DNA of 64,000 bases from Xenorhabdus yunnanensis (GCF_028598805.1 NZ_JAQRFI010000010.1:39377-103376); one strand, 5' to 3'. Numbered from the stretch's first letter, positions 19,884 to 29,479 are shown. Notes: generated by a model not told the origin, from the sequence alone. Numbers and translations are program-made.

Positions 19884-20045
19884 ATGAGTAATAATAAGAT
19901 CCATAGCGATCATAACGCCCTCCCACCTGCCATTCTGAAAGCCAGAAAGCTAATAAAATGGATTCTGATTGGTTTTCCGGTAACGTTTTTTGGGTTACTG
20001 CTGCTACAGTCTGCTATCAACATATCCCCGCCACCGAACTGTTAA
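19884..20045 (+). CDS. Possible small membrane protein, 53 aa
   Basis: ATG with AAAGGA about 9 bases upstream. The product has a charged start (MSNNKIHSDHNALPPAILKA) and one strong hydrophobic segment (WILIGFPVTFFGLLLLQSA), so a single-pass inner membrane peptide is plausible. I do not recognise it. It lies between an azlD remnant and a recombinase gene, and could be the front end of a truncated gene. Confidence 0.35.
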   Translation: MSNNKIHSDHNALPPAILKARKLIKWILIGFPVTFFGLLLLQSAINISPPPNC

Positions 20046-20487
20046 ATAATCCAATGGAGATCCTCTTCTAATTATAGATTACATTGTTAGCCCAATGCCT
20101 TACGATTCAGTCGATTATGTAAATTCAAATTTTCACGTTCAACTAGAGAACCGTTAATGGTCAGATTATCCGATTGCCTCAATTCTGGAATAGCTGATAG
20201 ATAGACCTCAATGGGAATTTATTGTTTATAAACAAGTAATTATATTTACATGGAGATATTGAATCCATTCTACTTATTAAAAGAACCATTTGAAAAAGTA
20301 AGATTTATTGAATAAGATAGCGTGAGTGATTAGCCGTAATTTTTACGTAACTCAATCATTAATACGCACTCAGGTTGAGCAAAAAACACACTATCAGGAA
20401 TAGGAAAATGGAAATGTCTGTTCCGTTCAAACGCTATCTATGGATTATGTTTTGGCGAACTATAGACATTGAAGTCGGGAGACAGCT
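20046..20487. other. Gene-free stretch before the recombinase gene
   Basis: 442 bases with no convincing coding frame. It must hold the promoter of the downstream recombinase; nothing else was recognised. Confidence 0.5.
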
Positions 20488-21504
20488 TTGAACAACCATA
20501 ATCAAAATAAAGATAACCACGAAAATAACGGTGATAAAAAATCATTGACTGTACTGACCGACTCTCAACAAAAGCAGGGTATGTTGATGTCGTTAACTGC
20601 ACCGGGAAAACGAATATACGACAATCCTGCAATTGCATATCTTGTCAGCCTTGGTTCAAAACGTAGTCGCCAAACTATGAAATCTTTTCTGGATATCGTG
20701 GCAAAAATGTTGGGATACCAAAATGTACAAGATTGCACTTGGCACGCACTTCGTCGTCATCATGTTCAAGCAATTATGGAAATGCTTTCAGATTCAGGTA
20801 AAGCACCCGCAACAATTAATACTTATCTTTCTGCGTTGAAAGGTGTTGCATTGGAAGCATGGACAATGAAACAACTCGATACCGACTGTTTTCAGCATAT
20901 AAAACAAGTGCGATCTGTCAGGGGAAATCGGTTGCCAAAAGGTAGGGCGCTTGAACGTTATGAAATAAAAACTTTATTTTTTACCTGTGAAAATGATATC
21001 AGCACAAAAGGATTACGTGATGCAGCTATCATTGGTGTGCTTGTTGGGTGTGGACTTCGTCGTTCAGAAATTGTTTCACTCGATATGAAACACATTATTC
21101 GTCGCGAGCAAGCGTTAAGAGTTATGGGAAAAGGTAATAAAGAACGGTTGTCCTATATGCCGGAAGGAACATGGGAACGTTTAACTCGTTGGATAGATGA
21201 AGTACGCGGGGATCATTCAGGCCCACTTTTTACCCGAATTCGTCGCCATGATGATGTAACCGATAACCGTTTGTCAGACCAAGCAATTTATCACATCCTT
21301 GAGTCACGCAGAATAGAAAGTGGGCTGGAAAAATTTGCGCCACATGATCTGCGCAGAACATTTGCATCAGCTATGTTGGACAATGGTGAAGATATCGTAA
21401 CCGTCAAAGATGCGATGGGGCATTCAAGCATCACTACAACCCAGAAATATGATCGCCGCGGAGATGAACGTTTAAAGAACGCAGCCCGAAATCTCAATTT
21501 TTGA
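20488..21504 (+). CDS. Tyrosine recombinase/integrase
   Basis: 338 residues from a TTG start with a GGGAG upstream. The C-terminal catalytic domain has the whole active-site set: R191 in GCGLRRSEI, H286 and R289 in APHDLRRTF, H312 in AMGHSS and the nucleophile Y321 in QKYDRR. The N-terminal part (residues ~45-140) is a SAM-like core-binding domain with INTYLSALKG. Such enzymes cut and join DNA at paired sites. It resembles stand-alone XerC-like or integron-type recombinases more than phage integrases, and no island genes or att repeats were recognised beside it. Its target is unknown. Confidence 0.85.
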   Translation: MNNHNQNKDNHENNGDKKSLTVLTDSQQKQGMLMSLTAPGKRIYDNPAIAYLVSLGSKRSRQTMKSFLDIVAKMLGYQNVQDCTWHALRRHHVQAIMEMLSDSGKAPATINTYLSALKGVALEAWTMKQLDTDCFQHIKQVRSVRGNRLPKGRALERYEIKTLFFTCENDISTKGLRDAAIIGVLVGCGLRRSEIVSLDMKHIIRREQALRVMGKGNKERLSYMPEGTWERLTRWIDEVRGDHSGPLFTRIRRHDDVTDNRLSDQAIYHILESRRIESGLEKFAPHDLRRTFASAMLDNGEDIVTVKDAMGHSSITTTQKYDRRGDERLKNAARNLNF

Positions 21505-21556
21505 TAAAGTAGATAGTCTCTATTTTACTAAAACAGAGAGCTTTTCTCATATATTC

Positions 21557-21586
21557 AAAAAAGCTCCTATATCAGGAGCTTTTTTA
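21557..21586. terminator. Bidirectional terminator between recombinase gene and uspE
   Basis: Perfect arms AAAAAAGCTCCT / AGGAGCTTTTTT with a short loop. The A run and T run serve both converging genes. Confidence 0.85.
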
Positions 21587-21653
21587 GTTAATATCCATCT
21601 ATCATTTATCTATCAACAAGCTCTTATCACTTATTGATCAAAGTTAAACCCCG

Positions 21654-22598
21654 TCACTCTTCTTCTACCTTGATCGGGCAAACAAATCCATCAGGTTTTA
21701 TAGCCAACAAATCACATTTAAGTCGATCGATAACATGTTCTGCTGTATTACCAAGAAATGCGGCTGACAGCCCAGTTCGGCCAAGAATGCCTAAAACAAC
21801 TACACCTGCATTTAATTCATCACATATCTCAGGAATTATTTTTTCTGGTACGCCTTCATGAACGTGGGTTTGCTTTTCATCGATATAAAATTTCTGCCGC
21901 AATTCTTTCATGGCGATCAAATGTTGACCGCGCAATGCCTGATTATACACATTAGGGTCAAAATCAGGCAGCTCAGTTGCTATGTTTAAAGGTGCGACCG
22001 GATACGCGCTGACAAGATGAATCAAGGGATCTTTTACAATTCGGTTGGCAAGGTCTTGCGTTTCACGTACTAATTTCAGATTCAGTTCATTATGGTAAGG
22101 TTCTTCATTGGATAAATTAACAGCAACAGCAGCAGAACCATTTTCTGGCCATACTTGATCTTTTACCATCCAGACCGGACAAGGACACTTACGTAATAGG
22201 TGCCAGTCAAGAGGAGTAAAAATCATGGATTCCAACCGAGAGTGTTGATGTGCCATTTTCAATAATAAGTCATGATTTCCATTGATAATTTCTTGAATGA
22301 TGGCTTCATAAGAACGGTTATTCCAAACCACTTTGATCTCAATATCAATGTCTGATTCGAGATAGTAATGGGCTTGCTGTTTTATCCAAGCGACTCGTTG
22401 GCCTATTACACCTTTTCGCATTGCACTTCTTTCTTCCGGAGAAAGTAAAGTGGTCATTTCATATGAAAGGTCATAAATAGGTAAAAACGCTTTAATTCTC
22501 CCCCCATTACGTTGCACGATATAAACTGCGCGCCTTAATGCGGGTTGATCATCCTGATTGGGATCAATTGCAACCAAGAGGTTTTGGTAGTTTGCCAT
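21654..22598 (-). CDS. uspE: Universal stress protein E
   Basis: 314 residues from the ATG at 22598, which has GAGGAAC upstream; the longer frame to 22634 has no such support, and E. coli UspE starts at the equivalent MA-YQN. Two tandem Usp domains are visible: [20 protein letters not shown] at the start, and a second ending in the ATP-loop-like [20 protein letters not shown]. UspE is a cytoplasmic stress protein linked to resistance to DNA damage and to motility and aggregation. It follows fnr on the same strand, the same order as in E. coli. Confidence 0.95.
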   Translation of the reverse strand: MANYQNLLVAIDPNQDDQPALRRAVYIVQRNGGRIKAFLPIYDLSYEMTTLLSPEERSAMRKGVIGQRVAWIKQQAHYYLESDIDIEIKVVWNNRSYEAIIQEIINGNHDLLLKMAHQHSRLESMIFTPLDWHLLRKCPCPVWMVKDQVWPENGSAAVAVNLSNEEPYHNELNLKLVRETQDLANRIVKDPLIHLVSAYPVAPLNIATELPDFDPNVYNQALRGQHLIAMKELRQKFYIDEKQTHVHEGVPEKIIPEICDELNAGVVVLGILGRTGLSAAFLGNTAEHVIDRLKCDLLAIKPDGFVCPIKVEEE

Positions 22599-22726
22599 AT
22601 TGAGTTCCTCGCAGAGTCTGGATGCCTCTTTCATATAGAAAGATAAACCAATATAGACAACTATAACAGGCTAAAAGTATGCCAGATCAGCAAAATATAG
22701 TGATCTGGCTTAAAATTTAGCTAACG

Positions 22727-23482
22727 CTAGCACACTTTAGCTGGAGACTTTCCGGCCAATTCAGTCAATTTATCCATATTTTCGACTGCGATATACTTAC
22801 CTTTAACAGCCAAAATACCATTTTTCTGGAAACGGCCAAGTAGGCGGCTAATTGTTTCAACAGTCAAGCCTAAATAATTACCAATGTCGCCGCGTGTCAT
22901 GGTAAGGCGGAATTCACGAGGCGAAAAACCACGCTGTGCAAAGCGGCGTGACAGATTGTAAATAAAGGCAGCCAGTCTTTCTTCAGCATTCTTTTTGGAG
23001 AGCAACAGTATCATTTCTTGGTCGCTTTTAATTTCTCCACTCATCAAACGCATCATCTGTTGGCGAAGATTAGGCATTTTCCCAGAAAGATCATCCAATG
23101 TTTCAAATGGGATTTCACATACCATTGACGTTTCCAAAGCTTGGGCAAAGCTTGGATGTTCAGTATTTATGATGGCATCAAATCCAACTAAATCACCAGC
23201 AAGGTGAAAACCTGTAATTTGTTCGTCACCTTCTTCAGTAATAGTATAGCTTTTGATAGTCCCAGAGCGGATGGCATAGAGTGATTTCAGTGCATCACCA
23301 GCCTTAAATAACGTTTGTCCTTTCTGAATGGGTTTCTTACGCTCAATAATATTATCAAGCTGGTCAAGTTCATGTTCATTTAAGGTGAAAGGAATGCAAA
23401 GCTGGCTAATGCTACAATCTTGACAGTGGATTGCACAACCACCAGATTGAATCCGACGAATAATATGTTTTTCCGGGATCAT
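22727..23482 (-). CDS. fnr: FNR, anaerobic transcription regulator
   Basis: 251 residues and near identical to E. coli FNR. The four cysteines that hold the oxygen-labile [4Fe-4S] cluster are present: C20, C23 and C29 in the N-terminal [16 protein letters not shown] and C122 in MVCEIPF. A cyclic nucleotide-type sensory domain, the dimerisation helix and the HTH ([20 protein letters not shown]) follow. FNR activates anaerobic respiration genes and represses aerobic ones. uspE lies downstream on the same strand. Confidence 0.98.
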   Translation of the reverse strand: MIPEKHIIRRIQSGGCAIHCQDCSISQLCIPFTLNEHELDQLDNIIERKKPIQKGQTLFKAGDALKSLYAIRSGTIKSYTITEEGDEQITGFHLAGDLVGFDAIINTEHPSFAQALETSMVCEIPFETLDDLSGKMPNLRQQMMRLMSGEIKSDQEMILLLSKKNAEERLAAFIYNLSRRFAQRGFSPREFRLTMTRGDIGNYLGLTVETISRLLGRFQKNGILAVKGKYIAVENMDKLTELAGKSPAKVC

Positions 23483-24340
23483 AGAAGATGCTCATTAGAA
23501 GTGATTGATATGCGTAAATTTAACATATTTAGGTTGTTCTGATAAGAGCTAGGTATGTCCATTAATCTCGATATTTATCATCACTAGCGAAAAAGTGAAA
23601 TTTTTTTGGGATTTATTTCGAATTTACATAACATCTTAGTTGCTCGATATAATATATTAAACAAAATAAAATTTAATTAATAATATATGGATTCAATAGG
23701 CGTAAGTGATTAAGAATTCTTTCATGGTGATTATATATTATTGCAATAGCATTCTAAACTTACTTCCTCAAGAGAATAAGAGATAATCCATTGATTGAAT
23801 ATAAGAAATTTTATTCTGATTGGAGCATTTCCTATGCTCATTGCTGTGCTGAAGTGATCAACCGATATACATTTTTTATTATGTGAAAAGTATGATAAAT
23901 AATTCATACTATCTTGATTGATTATCCCACTTTTTTCGCTTTTAGTTCCGCATAACAGAAACTGTGACGTTGTCACAGTTTCTGTTATTCATGGAAATTC
24001 CCACCTTTATAGTTTTATAAAGAAATATTTTCAGGTAAATACTATAAGATATTATTCTCATTTCTTTGTGGTAGCGCACAAATTTAAAGTTAACTATTAA
24101 CTTATTATTAATATACTAAGAGCAATGTTTTATATATATAAATAGATTGATTAGAAATATGTTGCAGAATGTTTTTTACGCAACGATCGAAAATCAAACA
24201 AAGTATTTTCAGTTAGTTATTGTGGGTGTTTTATCACCGTCGCAAGACATTCGCCATTAAAACAGAAAATAAAAACAAATTATTAATAAATTTTTTATTT
24301 ACAACAAAAAACAAAGAATCAATTAAAAGGCTGTGTGATT
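23483..24340. other. Gene-free AT-rich region between fnr and the decarboxylase gene
   Basis: 858 bases between two divergent genes. It must hold the promoters of both. The only striking structure is the long hairpin at 23954-23986. An 81-codon minus-strand frame (23731-23976) runs through that hairpin and looks non-coding. Confidence 0.5.
23954..23986. repeat. Perfect 15-bp stem with 3-base loop
   Basis: AACAGAAACTGTGAC and its exact reverse complement are separated by GTT. The inner part reads TGTGA-N5-TCACA, one base short of the CRP spacing. It has no T tract and no gene ends here, so it is not an obvious terminator. Confidence 0.8.
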
Positions 24341-26284
24341 ATGACTAAACCATTTCATCCGAATTTAAATGTAGATGCGTTATTTTTGGGTCCAAAATCA
24401 GAGAACGCTGTTTTTTTTAGAGAGATGATGGATTATGCGGTTAGCGAACATATGCATTGGCGCTCAGGTTTCCACCCTGAAGATACTACTTTAGTTACAT
24501 CCGTTGATCGCTACGAACATAACTATAGAGAAACACTTTATCGCACAGAAGGGATCTTAAACCAGCTATCTGCAAAATTGAAAAACACATCTATTCCTTT
24601 CTTTTCTCCTCGTTACCTCGGTCATATCAGCAGTGATACCCTAATGGTTTCTAATCTTGCCTACGTTATGGCCATGATGTACAACCCGAATAACTGTAGC
24701 TATGAAGCATCCCCGACAACAACAGAACTAGAGCTTGAATCAGGATTAGACCTCTGCCGCATGTTTGGCTATAACCCTCAACAATCCTGGGGGCATATCA
24801 CTTCTGGCGGCACAGTGGCTAATTATGAAGGGGTGTGGGTAGCCAGGAATTTAAAAACATTGCCTTTTGCAATATCTCAACATCCTAAAGCAAAAGATCT
24901 GATCAGCCATAAAACATCCCGGCAATTGAAAAATATGCCAACCGCTGAAATTTTGGATTTGATTACTGAACTGAAAAAACGTGGACTCTTTGACGAAATT
25001 CGCGATATGACATGTCGTGGTACGGGAGTTAAAGCGGAAATTCTGGGCAAGTTATTGGTTCCACAATCCAAACATTATTCTTGGATGAAAGCAGCAGATA
25101 TTTTCGGGATTGGTCAGGAAAACATTATTCCCCTACCTGTCAATGAAGATTATCAAACTGACGTTGCTCAAATGCGAAAAATCACCTTTGAATTAATTGA
25201 ACAAGGTAAACCCATTTTGGCAATGGTTGCTGTAGTAGGAACGACTGAAGTTGGTGCAATTGATCGGATTGATGAAGTTGTTGCATTGAGGAAAGAATGT
25301 GAAGAGCGTTATGGTGAGTCATTTTATATCCACGTTGATGCTGCCTATGCAGGATATGCGTGTTCCATGCTACTGAATGAGAAGGGAGACTTTATAGAAT
25401 ATGATGAGCTGACCAATTACCACCAGTCGGTAGGGATCATGCCGGAAAATATCAGCTGGCCGAAACCTGAAGTCTACCAGAGCTTCAAGGCATTGAAAGA
25501 AGTTGACTCGATTACAGTGGACCCGCATAAAGTTGGTTTCATTCAATATGCAGCGGGTGCCATCTGCATGAAAGACAAGCGTATTCTCGACCTGATTTCT
25601 TCTCATGCAGCGTATGTATTCGAAGAAAATAATGATAAAACGAATACCATCAATCGGGGAATTCTTGGTTCATCCATTATGGAAGGTTCAAAATCGGGAG
25701 CAACAGCTGCGGCACTTTGGGCTGCTCATCGTTTATTACCTTTAAATATTAATGGATACGGGAAAGTCATTGCTGCTGGCATCGTCACAGCCCAAAGGTT
25801 ATTGAGTAAATTGGCAAATTTAGCGCCAATAGAAATCGGTAAACATCGATTTGAAGCACATATTTTTCCATCCCCTGATTTTCATATGATCAACTTTACA
25901 TTCAAAGAAATTGGTAGCGATAGCCTGAGCAATCATAATGCTCTCAACAAGCGTCTATACGAACTTTGCTCATATTCTGCGGGACGTGCTTATACCAACG
26001 ATTTTCTCACATCATCAACTATATTAGATTATAAAGAATATGGTGATACGCCATGGCTCTATGCAGAGAAATGTGGTTTTAATCGTAATGAATGGGAAGA
26101 GGTCCGCAATATCTATGTATTACGCGCTGCGGTAATGACTTACTGCTTACGCGATGAAGAGCACTTTGAAGAGTTCTGGGAGCAGCTTCAAGCTATCTTT
26201 ATCAAGAAATTGGACCAGATTGTTGATGAAGAAGAGAAAAAAGCACGGATAAATTTGGGGCTGGAAGTCCCATTTATGGATTGA
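24341..26284 (+). CDS. PLP-dependent aromatic amino acid (tyrosine) decarboxylase-like protein
   Basis: 647 residues from the ATG at 24341 (AAAAGG ten bases upstream; a GTG two codons earlier is less likely). It matches the ~620-residue tyrosine decarboxylases of lactic acid bacteria along its length: LGHISSDTLMVSNLAYVMAM, TSGGTVANYEGVW, HVDAAYAGYA, and the DPHK motif with the PLP lysine K397. Substrate would be tyrosine and/or phenylalanine, giving tyramine or phenethylamine plus CO2. No tyrosine/tyramine antiporter is adjacent, which argues against a pure acid-resistance role and for supply of an aromatic amine. A terminator separates it from the next operon. Confidence 0.8.
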   Translation: MTKPFHPNLNVDALFLGPKSENAVFFREMMDYAVSEHMHWRSGFHPEDTTLVTSVDRYEHNYRETLYRTEGILNQLSAKLKNTSIPFFSPRYLGHISSDTLMVSNLAYVMAMMYNPNNCSYEASPTTTELELESGLDLCRMFGYNPQQSWGHITSGGTVANYEGVWVARNLKTLPFAISQHPKAKDLISHKTSRQLKNMPTAEILDLITELKKRGLFDEIRDMTCRGTGVKAEILGKLLVPQSKHYSWMKAADIFGIGQENIIPLPVNEDYQTDVAQMRKITFELIEQGKPILAMVAVVGTTEVGAIDRIDEVVALRKECEERYGESFYIHVDAAYAGYACSMLLNEKGDFIEYDELTNYHQSVGIMPENISWPKPEVYQSFKALKEVDSITVDPHKVGFIQYAAGAICMKDKRILDLISSHAAYVFEENNDKTNTINRGILGSSIMEGSKSGATAAALWAAHRLLPLNINGYGKVIAAGIVTAQRLLSKLANLAPIEIGKHRFEAHIFPSPDFHMINFTFKEIGSDSLSNHNALNKRLYELCSYSAGRAYTNDFLTSSTILDYKEYGDTPWLYAEKCGFNRNEWEEVRNIYVLRAAVMTYCLRDEEHFEEFWEQLQAIFIKKLDQIVDEEEKKARINLGLEVPFMD

Positions 26285-26351
26285 TAAACAGAAATTAGAA
26301 CATTAATCAACTAGTGTTTTTAGATTGAAAAAATAATAAATTAATCATGAT

Positions 26352-26376
26352 GAGCCTATAAAAATAGGCTCTTTTT
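26352..26376 (+). terminator. Rho-independent terminator after the decarboxylase gene
   Basis: GAGCCTA / TAGGCTC stem, loop of 6, followed by five T; 67 bases after the stop codon. Confidence 0.85.
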
Positions 26377-26669
26377 ACTATTAATTATATGTATTACTCT
26401 TGCATTAAATTTTGTTAAAAATAACAAATAAAATTTGAAGAAAAACATCATCACAAAAAGATTTTTATTTAACCAATGATTTTTAATCACCTTAATTGAT
26501 GAACTATTGAGTTATCATCCCATCCTGAAATGCAAAAAACACCTTTAACACATATAAAAATATGAAATAAATTTCATATCTTTGATTGTTCCGATGAGGT
26601 TAATAACTTTTTCATTGGTATTTATTGAAGATAATTAATTGTAATAAATATTAAATATGAGGAATTGTC

Positions 26670-27515
26670 ATGCCATTTACGATAAAACCTCTCAGAAAAC
26701 ATTTTGGCGCTTATGTTGTCTGTGAAAATTTTTCTGAGATGTCAAATGAAGATTACATTATTCTAAAATCACATCTGTCCACTTATGGTTTGCTGATTTT
26801 TAACAATCAGAAAATGAATGATGAGGATCTTGTTAACTTTGCACAACATGTAGGAAGTGGAAAACTTGAAGAACCAGCCCGGAAAATCTCTCTATCAGAT
26901 AACCGGAAATATATTGCTTACTTAACCAACTTACGTGATAACAAAGGAGAACAATTAGGTTTTGCTGGTAATGAAACAGATTTTTGGCATTCAGATCAAG
27001 AATTTCGCTTCAATCCAGCGTCCGTCAGCATACTTTACAGTGAAGTTGTGAAATGTCAGGGAGGAAATACTTCTTTTGTTTCCACTGCTGTAGATCATCT
27101 GGAATTTACCCCTGATGAGCTTTCAATATTAAACAAATTGTGGTCAACCCGCCAACCTGCGGCTTCACACGACAATGCTCCTCATATCACCGTTGCTCAC
27201 CCCGTGATAATTGAAAATGTACGAACAAAGCAGCAATATATTTATGTCAGTGAAAACACCATGGCATTTCTTGATAATAATCAGCTCCTGACACATTCAA
27301 AAGAGCTGAAAGAGACTATTTTAGAAAAAATATTATCTCCAGAAAACATTTATTCACACCAATGGAGTGAGGGAGATTTACTTTTATATGATAACAGTCA
27401 ACTTTTGCATCGCCGTGAATATTTTACTGGGGATAGGTTTATTAAGGCATTGAAAATTCATCCAGATACTTCTTATCAAACTAAAATACCTGGCCGGGAA
27501 ATAATAGAGGATTAA
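26670..27515 (+). CDS. TauD-like Fe(II)/2-oxoglutarate-dependent oxygenase
   Basis: 281 residues, first gene of a tight three-gene operon, with GAGGAATTGTC as RBS. It has the TauD/TfdA layout: ALIFNNQ-like early strand (LLIFNNQ), the metal-binding H107-x-D109 in FWHSDQ, the second histidine H247 in LLHRRE, and an arginine about nine residues on (R256 in GDRFIKALKI) for 2-oxoglutarate. Such enzymes hydroxylate, desaturate or cleave small molecules, often amino acid-derived. The start of the next gene lies one base after this stop, so the two are coupled. Substrate unknown. Confidence 0.8.
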   Translation: MPFTIKPLRKHFGAYVVCENFSEMSNEDYIILKSHLSTYGLLIFNNQKMNDEDLVNFAQHVGSGKLEEPARKISLSDNRKYIAYLTNLRDNKGEQLGFAGNETDFWHSDQEFRFNPASVSILYSEVVKCQGGNTSFVSTAVDHLEFTPDELSILNKLWSTRQPAASHDNAPHITVAHPVIIENVRTKQQYIYVSENTMAFLDNNQLLTHSKELKETILEKILSPENIYSHQWSEGDLLLYDNSQLLHRREYFTGDRFIKALKIHPDTSYQTKIPGREIIED

Positions 27516-27516
27516 T

Positions 27517-28515
27517 ATGCATATAGAAGAAGAGAAAGAGAAACTTATTAAGCAATTAGTCAGGAAAAGTAACGAAGCATATAGCAAGGAACATAAACTT
27601 AAACCCGCAGAGCCAATGTTGATAAGAGCAGGAATTGCTGGAGGATTACCATTTAATAGTTTAACTACTGATGTTGTAACAGGATGTTTACCAGAAAGTA
27701 TGGCTTGTTATGGCATGTGTTTTTCTGCTGTTTCTAGTTGGGAAAATGGTATCGATTTTGGTAAGCGAGTTGATAATCAATTAGATAAAACTATTTTTCT
27801 CTCTGATCTTCACGCCTTGCCTCATTCACAAAAATACATCAGATGTGGATGGAATAGCGATCCATCATGGAACTGGCCCATATCTGCACGAATGACTGAA
27901 TTGGCACGAGATATGGGGTTGATGATGATATTTATCACCAAAGCCTTTCGTAAAATGTCATTTGACATTATGCAGCGCTTAATTGTAGCTGAAGCAGAAG
28001 TAAGGGTTTCGGTTAGTGCGTTAGATACCAAAGTACAGTTGAAACAACGACTAGATTTTATTGAAAAATACCGCAATGCAGGAGGGATCGTAATCCCCAT
28101 AGTATTAACTGCATTCTTTAAAGATATTGCGTTGATGGAACGACAACAAAATATTGTCGATTGGATGGTAAAACATGACTATCCTGCGGCCGAGAACAGC
28201 CTGAGATTCCCTTACAACGCCAAAATTTCTGAGTTAGTCAATACTGATATGGTCAAACCACTGGATAAAGGTAATGAATTCTGGAGTGGTCGCTTGTATC
28301 CAGAACAACTTGTTTTTCCCACGACAACGACGATCCCAGAAAATTATCAGGGTATTCATAGTGGTTATCTTTCCACACTACAACTGGATGAAATCCATCA
28401 ATTATTTATTGATCCAGTAAAAACACATCAAGAAGTTATGCAATCTGATTTGCCTCTAGCCAGTCCCAAAATGTGCGGAGTCTCTGATATGCGCCGCCGT
28501 GCCGAAGAATATTGA
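27517..28515 (+). CDS. Unrecognised enzyme with C-x6-C-x3-C cluster, radical SAM-like
   Basis: 332 residues, middle gene of the operon. Near the N-terminus it has VTGCLPESMACYGMC, with C57, C64 and C68 spaced C-x6-C-x3-C; further cysteines are C110 and C320. The remainder alternates strands and helices as in a TIM-like barrel (MGLMMIFITKAF, EVRVSVSALDTKVQLKQRLD, AGGIVIPIVLTAFF). I read this as a possible non-canonical radical SAM or other Fe-S enzyme, but the motif is not the classic CX3CX2C, so it is inference. The conserved-looking RCGWNSDPSWNW is a good search handle. It lies 12 bases before an RlmN-like gene, so a shared pathway is likely. Confidence 0.55.
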   Translation: MHIEEEKEKLIKQLVRKSNEAYSKEHKLKPAEPMLIRAGIAGGLPFNSLTTDVVTGCLPESMACYGMCFSAVSSWENGIDFGKRVDNQLDKTIFLSDLHALPHSQKYIRCGWNSDPSWNWPISARMTELARDMGLMMIFITKAFRKMSFDIMQRLIVAEAEVRVSVSALDTKVQLKQRLDFIEKYRNAGGIVIPIVLTAFFKDIALMERQQNIVDWMVKHDYPAAENSLRFPYNAKISELVNTDMVKPLDKGNEFWSGRLYPEQLVFPTTTTIPENYQGIHSGYLSTLQLDEIHQLFIDPVKTHQEVMQSDLPLASPKMCGVSDMRRRAEEY

Positions 28516-28527
28516 GAAGGTGTAAAA

Positions 28528-29412
28528 ATGAAAATCAGTGAAGTAGTGGAGTCAGAAAATGGTTCTAAAAAATATTTGCTATCAGCAAATGACTCAGACT
28601 TAAGAAAAAGTGTTGAATCAACTTATTTTATGCATACAAATCAACGTTTACCTTATCTTTGCATATCCAGCCAATACGGTTGTGCTGTCGGTTGCGTGTT
28701 TTGCGAAACCGGCAGACAACAACCGTTGGGAAACATGACGACAGAGCAAATAGTACAGCAGGTTTTATTGTGCCGTGAGCATTTATTACATTCAAAGGCT
28801 CTGGGAGTTAACCAAGAACTCAATACAATATTGTTCGCCGGAATGGGGGAGCCAATGTTGAATTTGAAAGAGATCAGTGGCGCAGTCACTGAGTTCAAAA
28901 AACAGTCACTGGCAAATAGGGTGACACTGACAACTGTCGGTATTCGCCATGCGGGAGATAAAATTTATGATCTTCCATTGAATACCATTTCCATTTCGCT
29001 CCATGCTACAACCGACGAACAGCGCGATATGTTAATTCCATCAAAAGCGAAATTTGGCATCAAAGACCTTCTTGAGCATTTCTCGACCTATCATCACCAT
29101 ACTGGGGTTCCTGTTATTGTTAATTATCTGATGCTGGAGGGAATAAATGACTCACAAGAGGATTTGGCCCGGTTAAAAGATTTGGTGGATAAAGACACAT
29201 TTGTTATTAAGCTAAAGTATCTGAATGAAGTTAGTGATATAAATGGAATAACATTGAACCCTTCAGAAAAAATGCCTTCTTTTGACAAAGCACTTACTGA
29301 AGCTGGTTTTCGATGCATATCAGATAAAAGTGATGGTACAGAAATTTGGGGTGGCTGCGGACAACTAAAATCTCAGGTTAGGGATATTCGCAGTAAGTAT
29401 AGGGTTATGTAA
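28528..29412 (+). CDS. RlmN/Cfr-like methylating radical SAM enzyme, short form
   Basis: 294 residues, last gene of the operon, RBS GAAGG. It carries the class A radical SAM methylase set: C45 in LCISSQYGC (RlmN C118), the cluster C52-x3-C56-x2-C59, the SAM-binding GMGEPMLN, SISLHA, and C277 in GGCGQL (RlmN C355, the cysteine that carries the methyl group). RlmN proteins are about 380 residues and methylate A2503 of 23S rRNA and A37 of tRNAs; here the ~70-residue N-terminal RNA-related region is missing. Together with its operon partners this suggests another substrate, possibly a small molecule or peptide. Confidence 0.75.
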   Translation: MKISEVVESENGSKKYLLSANDSDLRKSVESTYFMHTNQRLPYLCISSQYGCAVGCVFCETGRQQPLGNMTTEQIVQQVLLCREHLLHSKALGVNQELNTILFAGMGEPMLNLKEISGAVTEFKKQSLANRVTLTTVGIRHAGDKIYDLPLNTISISLHATTDEQRDMLIPSKAKFGIKDLLEHFSTYHHHTGVPVIVNYLMLEGINDSQEDLARLKDLVDKDTFVIKLKYLNEVSDINGITLNPSEKMPSFDKALTEAGFRCISDKSDGTEIWGGCGQLKSQVRDIRSKYRVM

Positions 29413-29434
29413 CGTGTAGCTATAACACTATAAT

Positions 29435-29459
29435 GGCTTGGGTGATTGCTCCCCAAGCC
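29435..29459 (+). terminator. Terminator of the oxygenase/radical SAM operon
   Basis: GGCTTGGG / CCCAAGCC stem with a ~9-base loop, 22 bases after the last stop of the operon. The following sequence is only moderately T-rich. Confidence 0.6.
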
Positions 29460-29479
29460 GTTGATTTATTTCTATATAA

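Noticed and set aside
20488..21504. Integrase of an adjacent genomic island
   Set aside because: No flanking direct repeats, tRNA or mobile cargo seen on either side; left as a stand-alone recombinase.
23731..23976. 81-codon minus-strand frame between fnr and the decarboxylase gene
   Set aside because: It runs through the 15-bp perfect hairpin, has no convincing RBS and no recognisable sequence.
23959..23978. CRP or FNR binding site in the long hairpin
   Set aside because: The half sites are spaced by five bases, not six, and the FNR TTGAT half site is absent.
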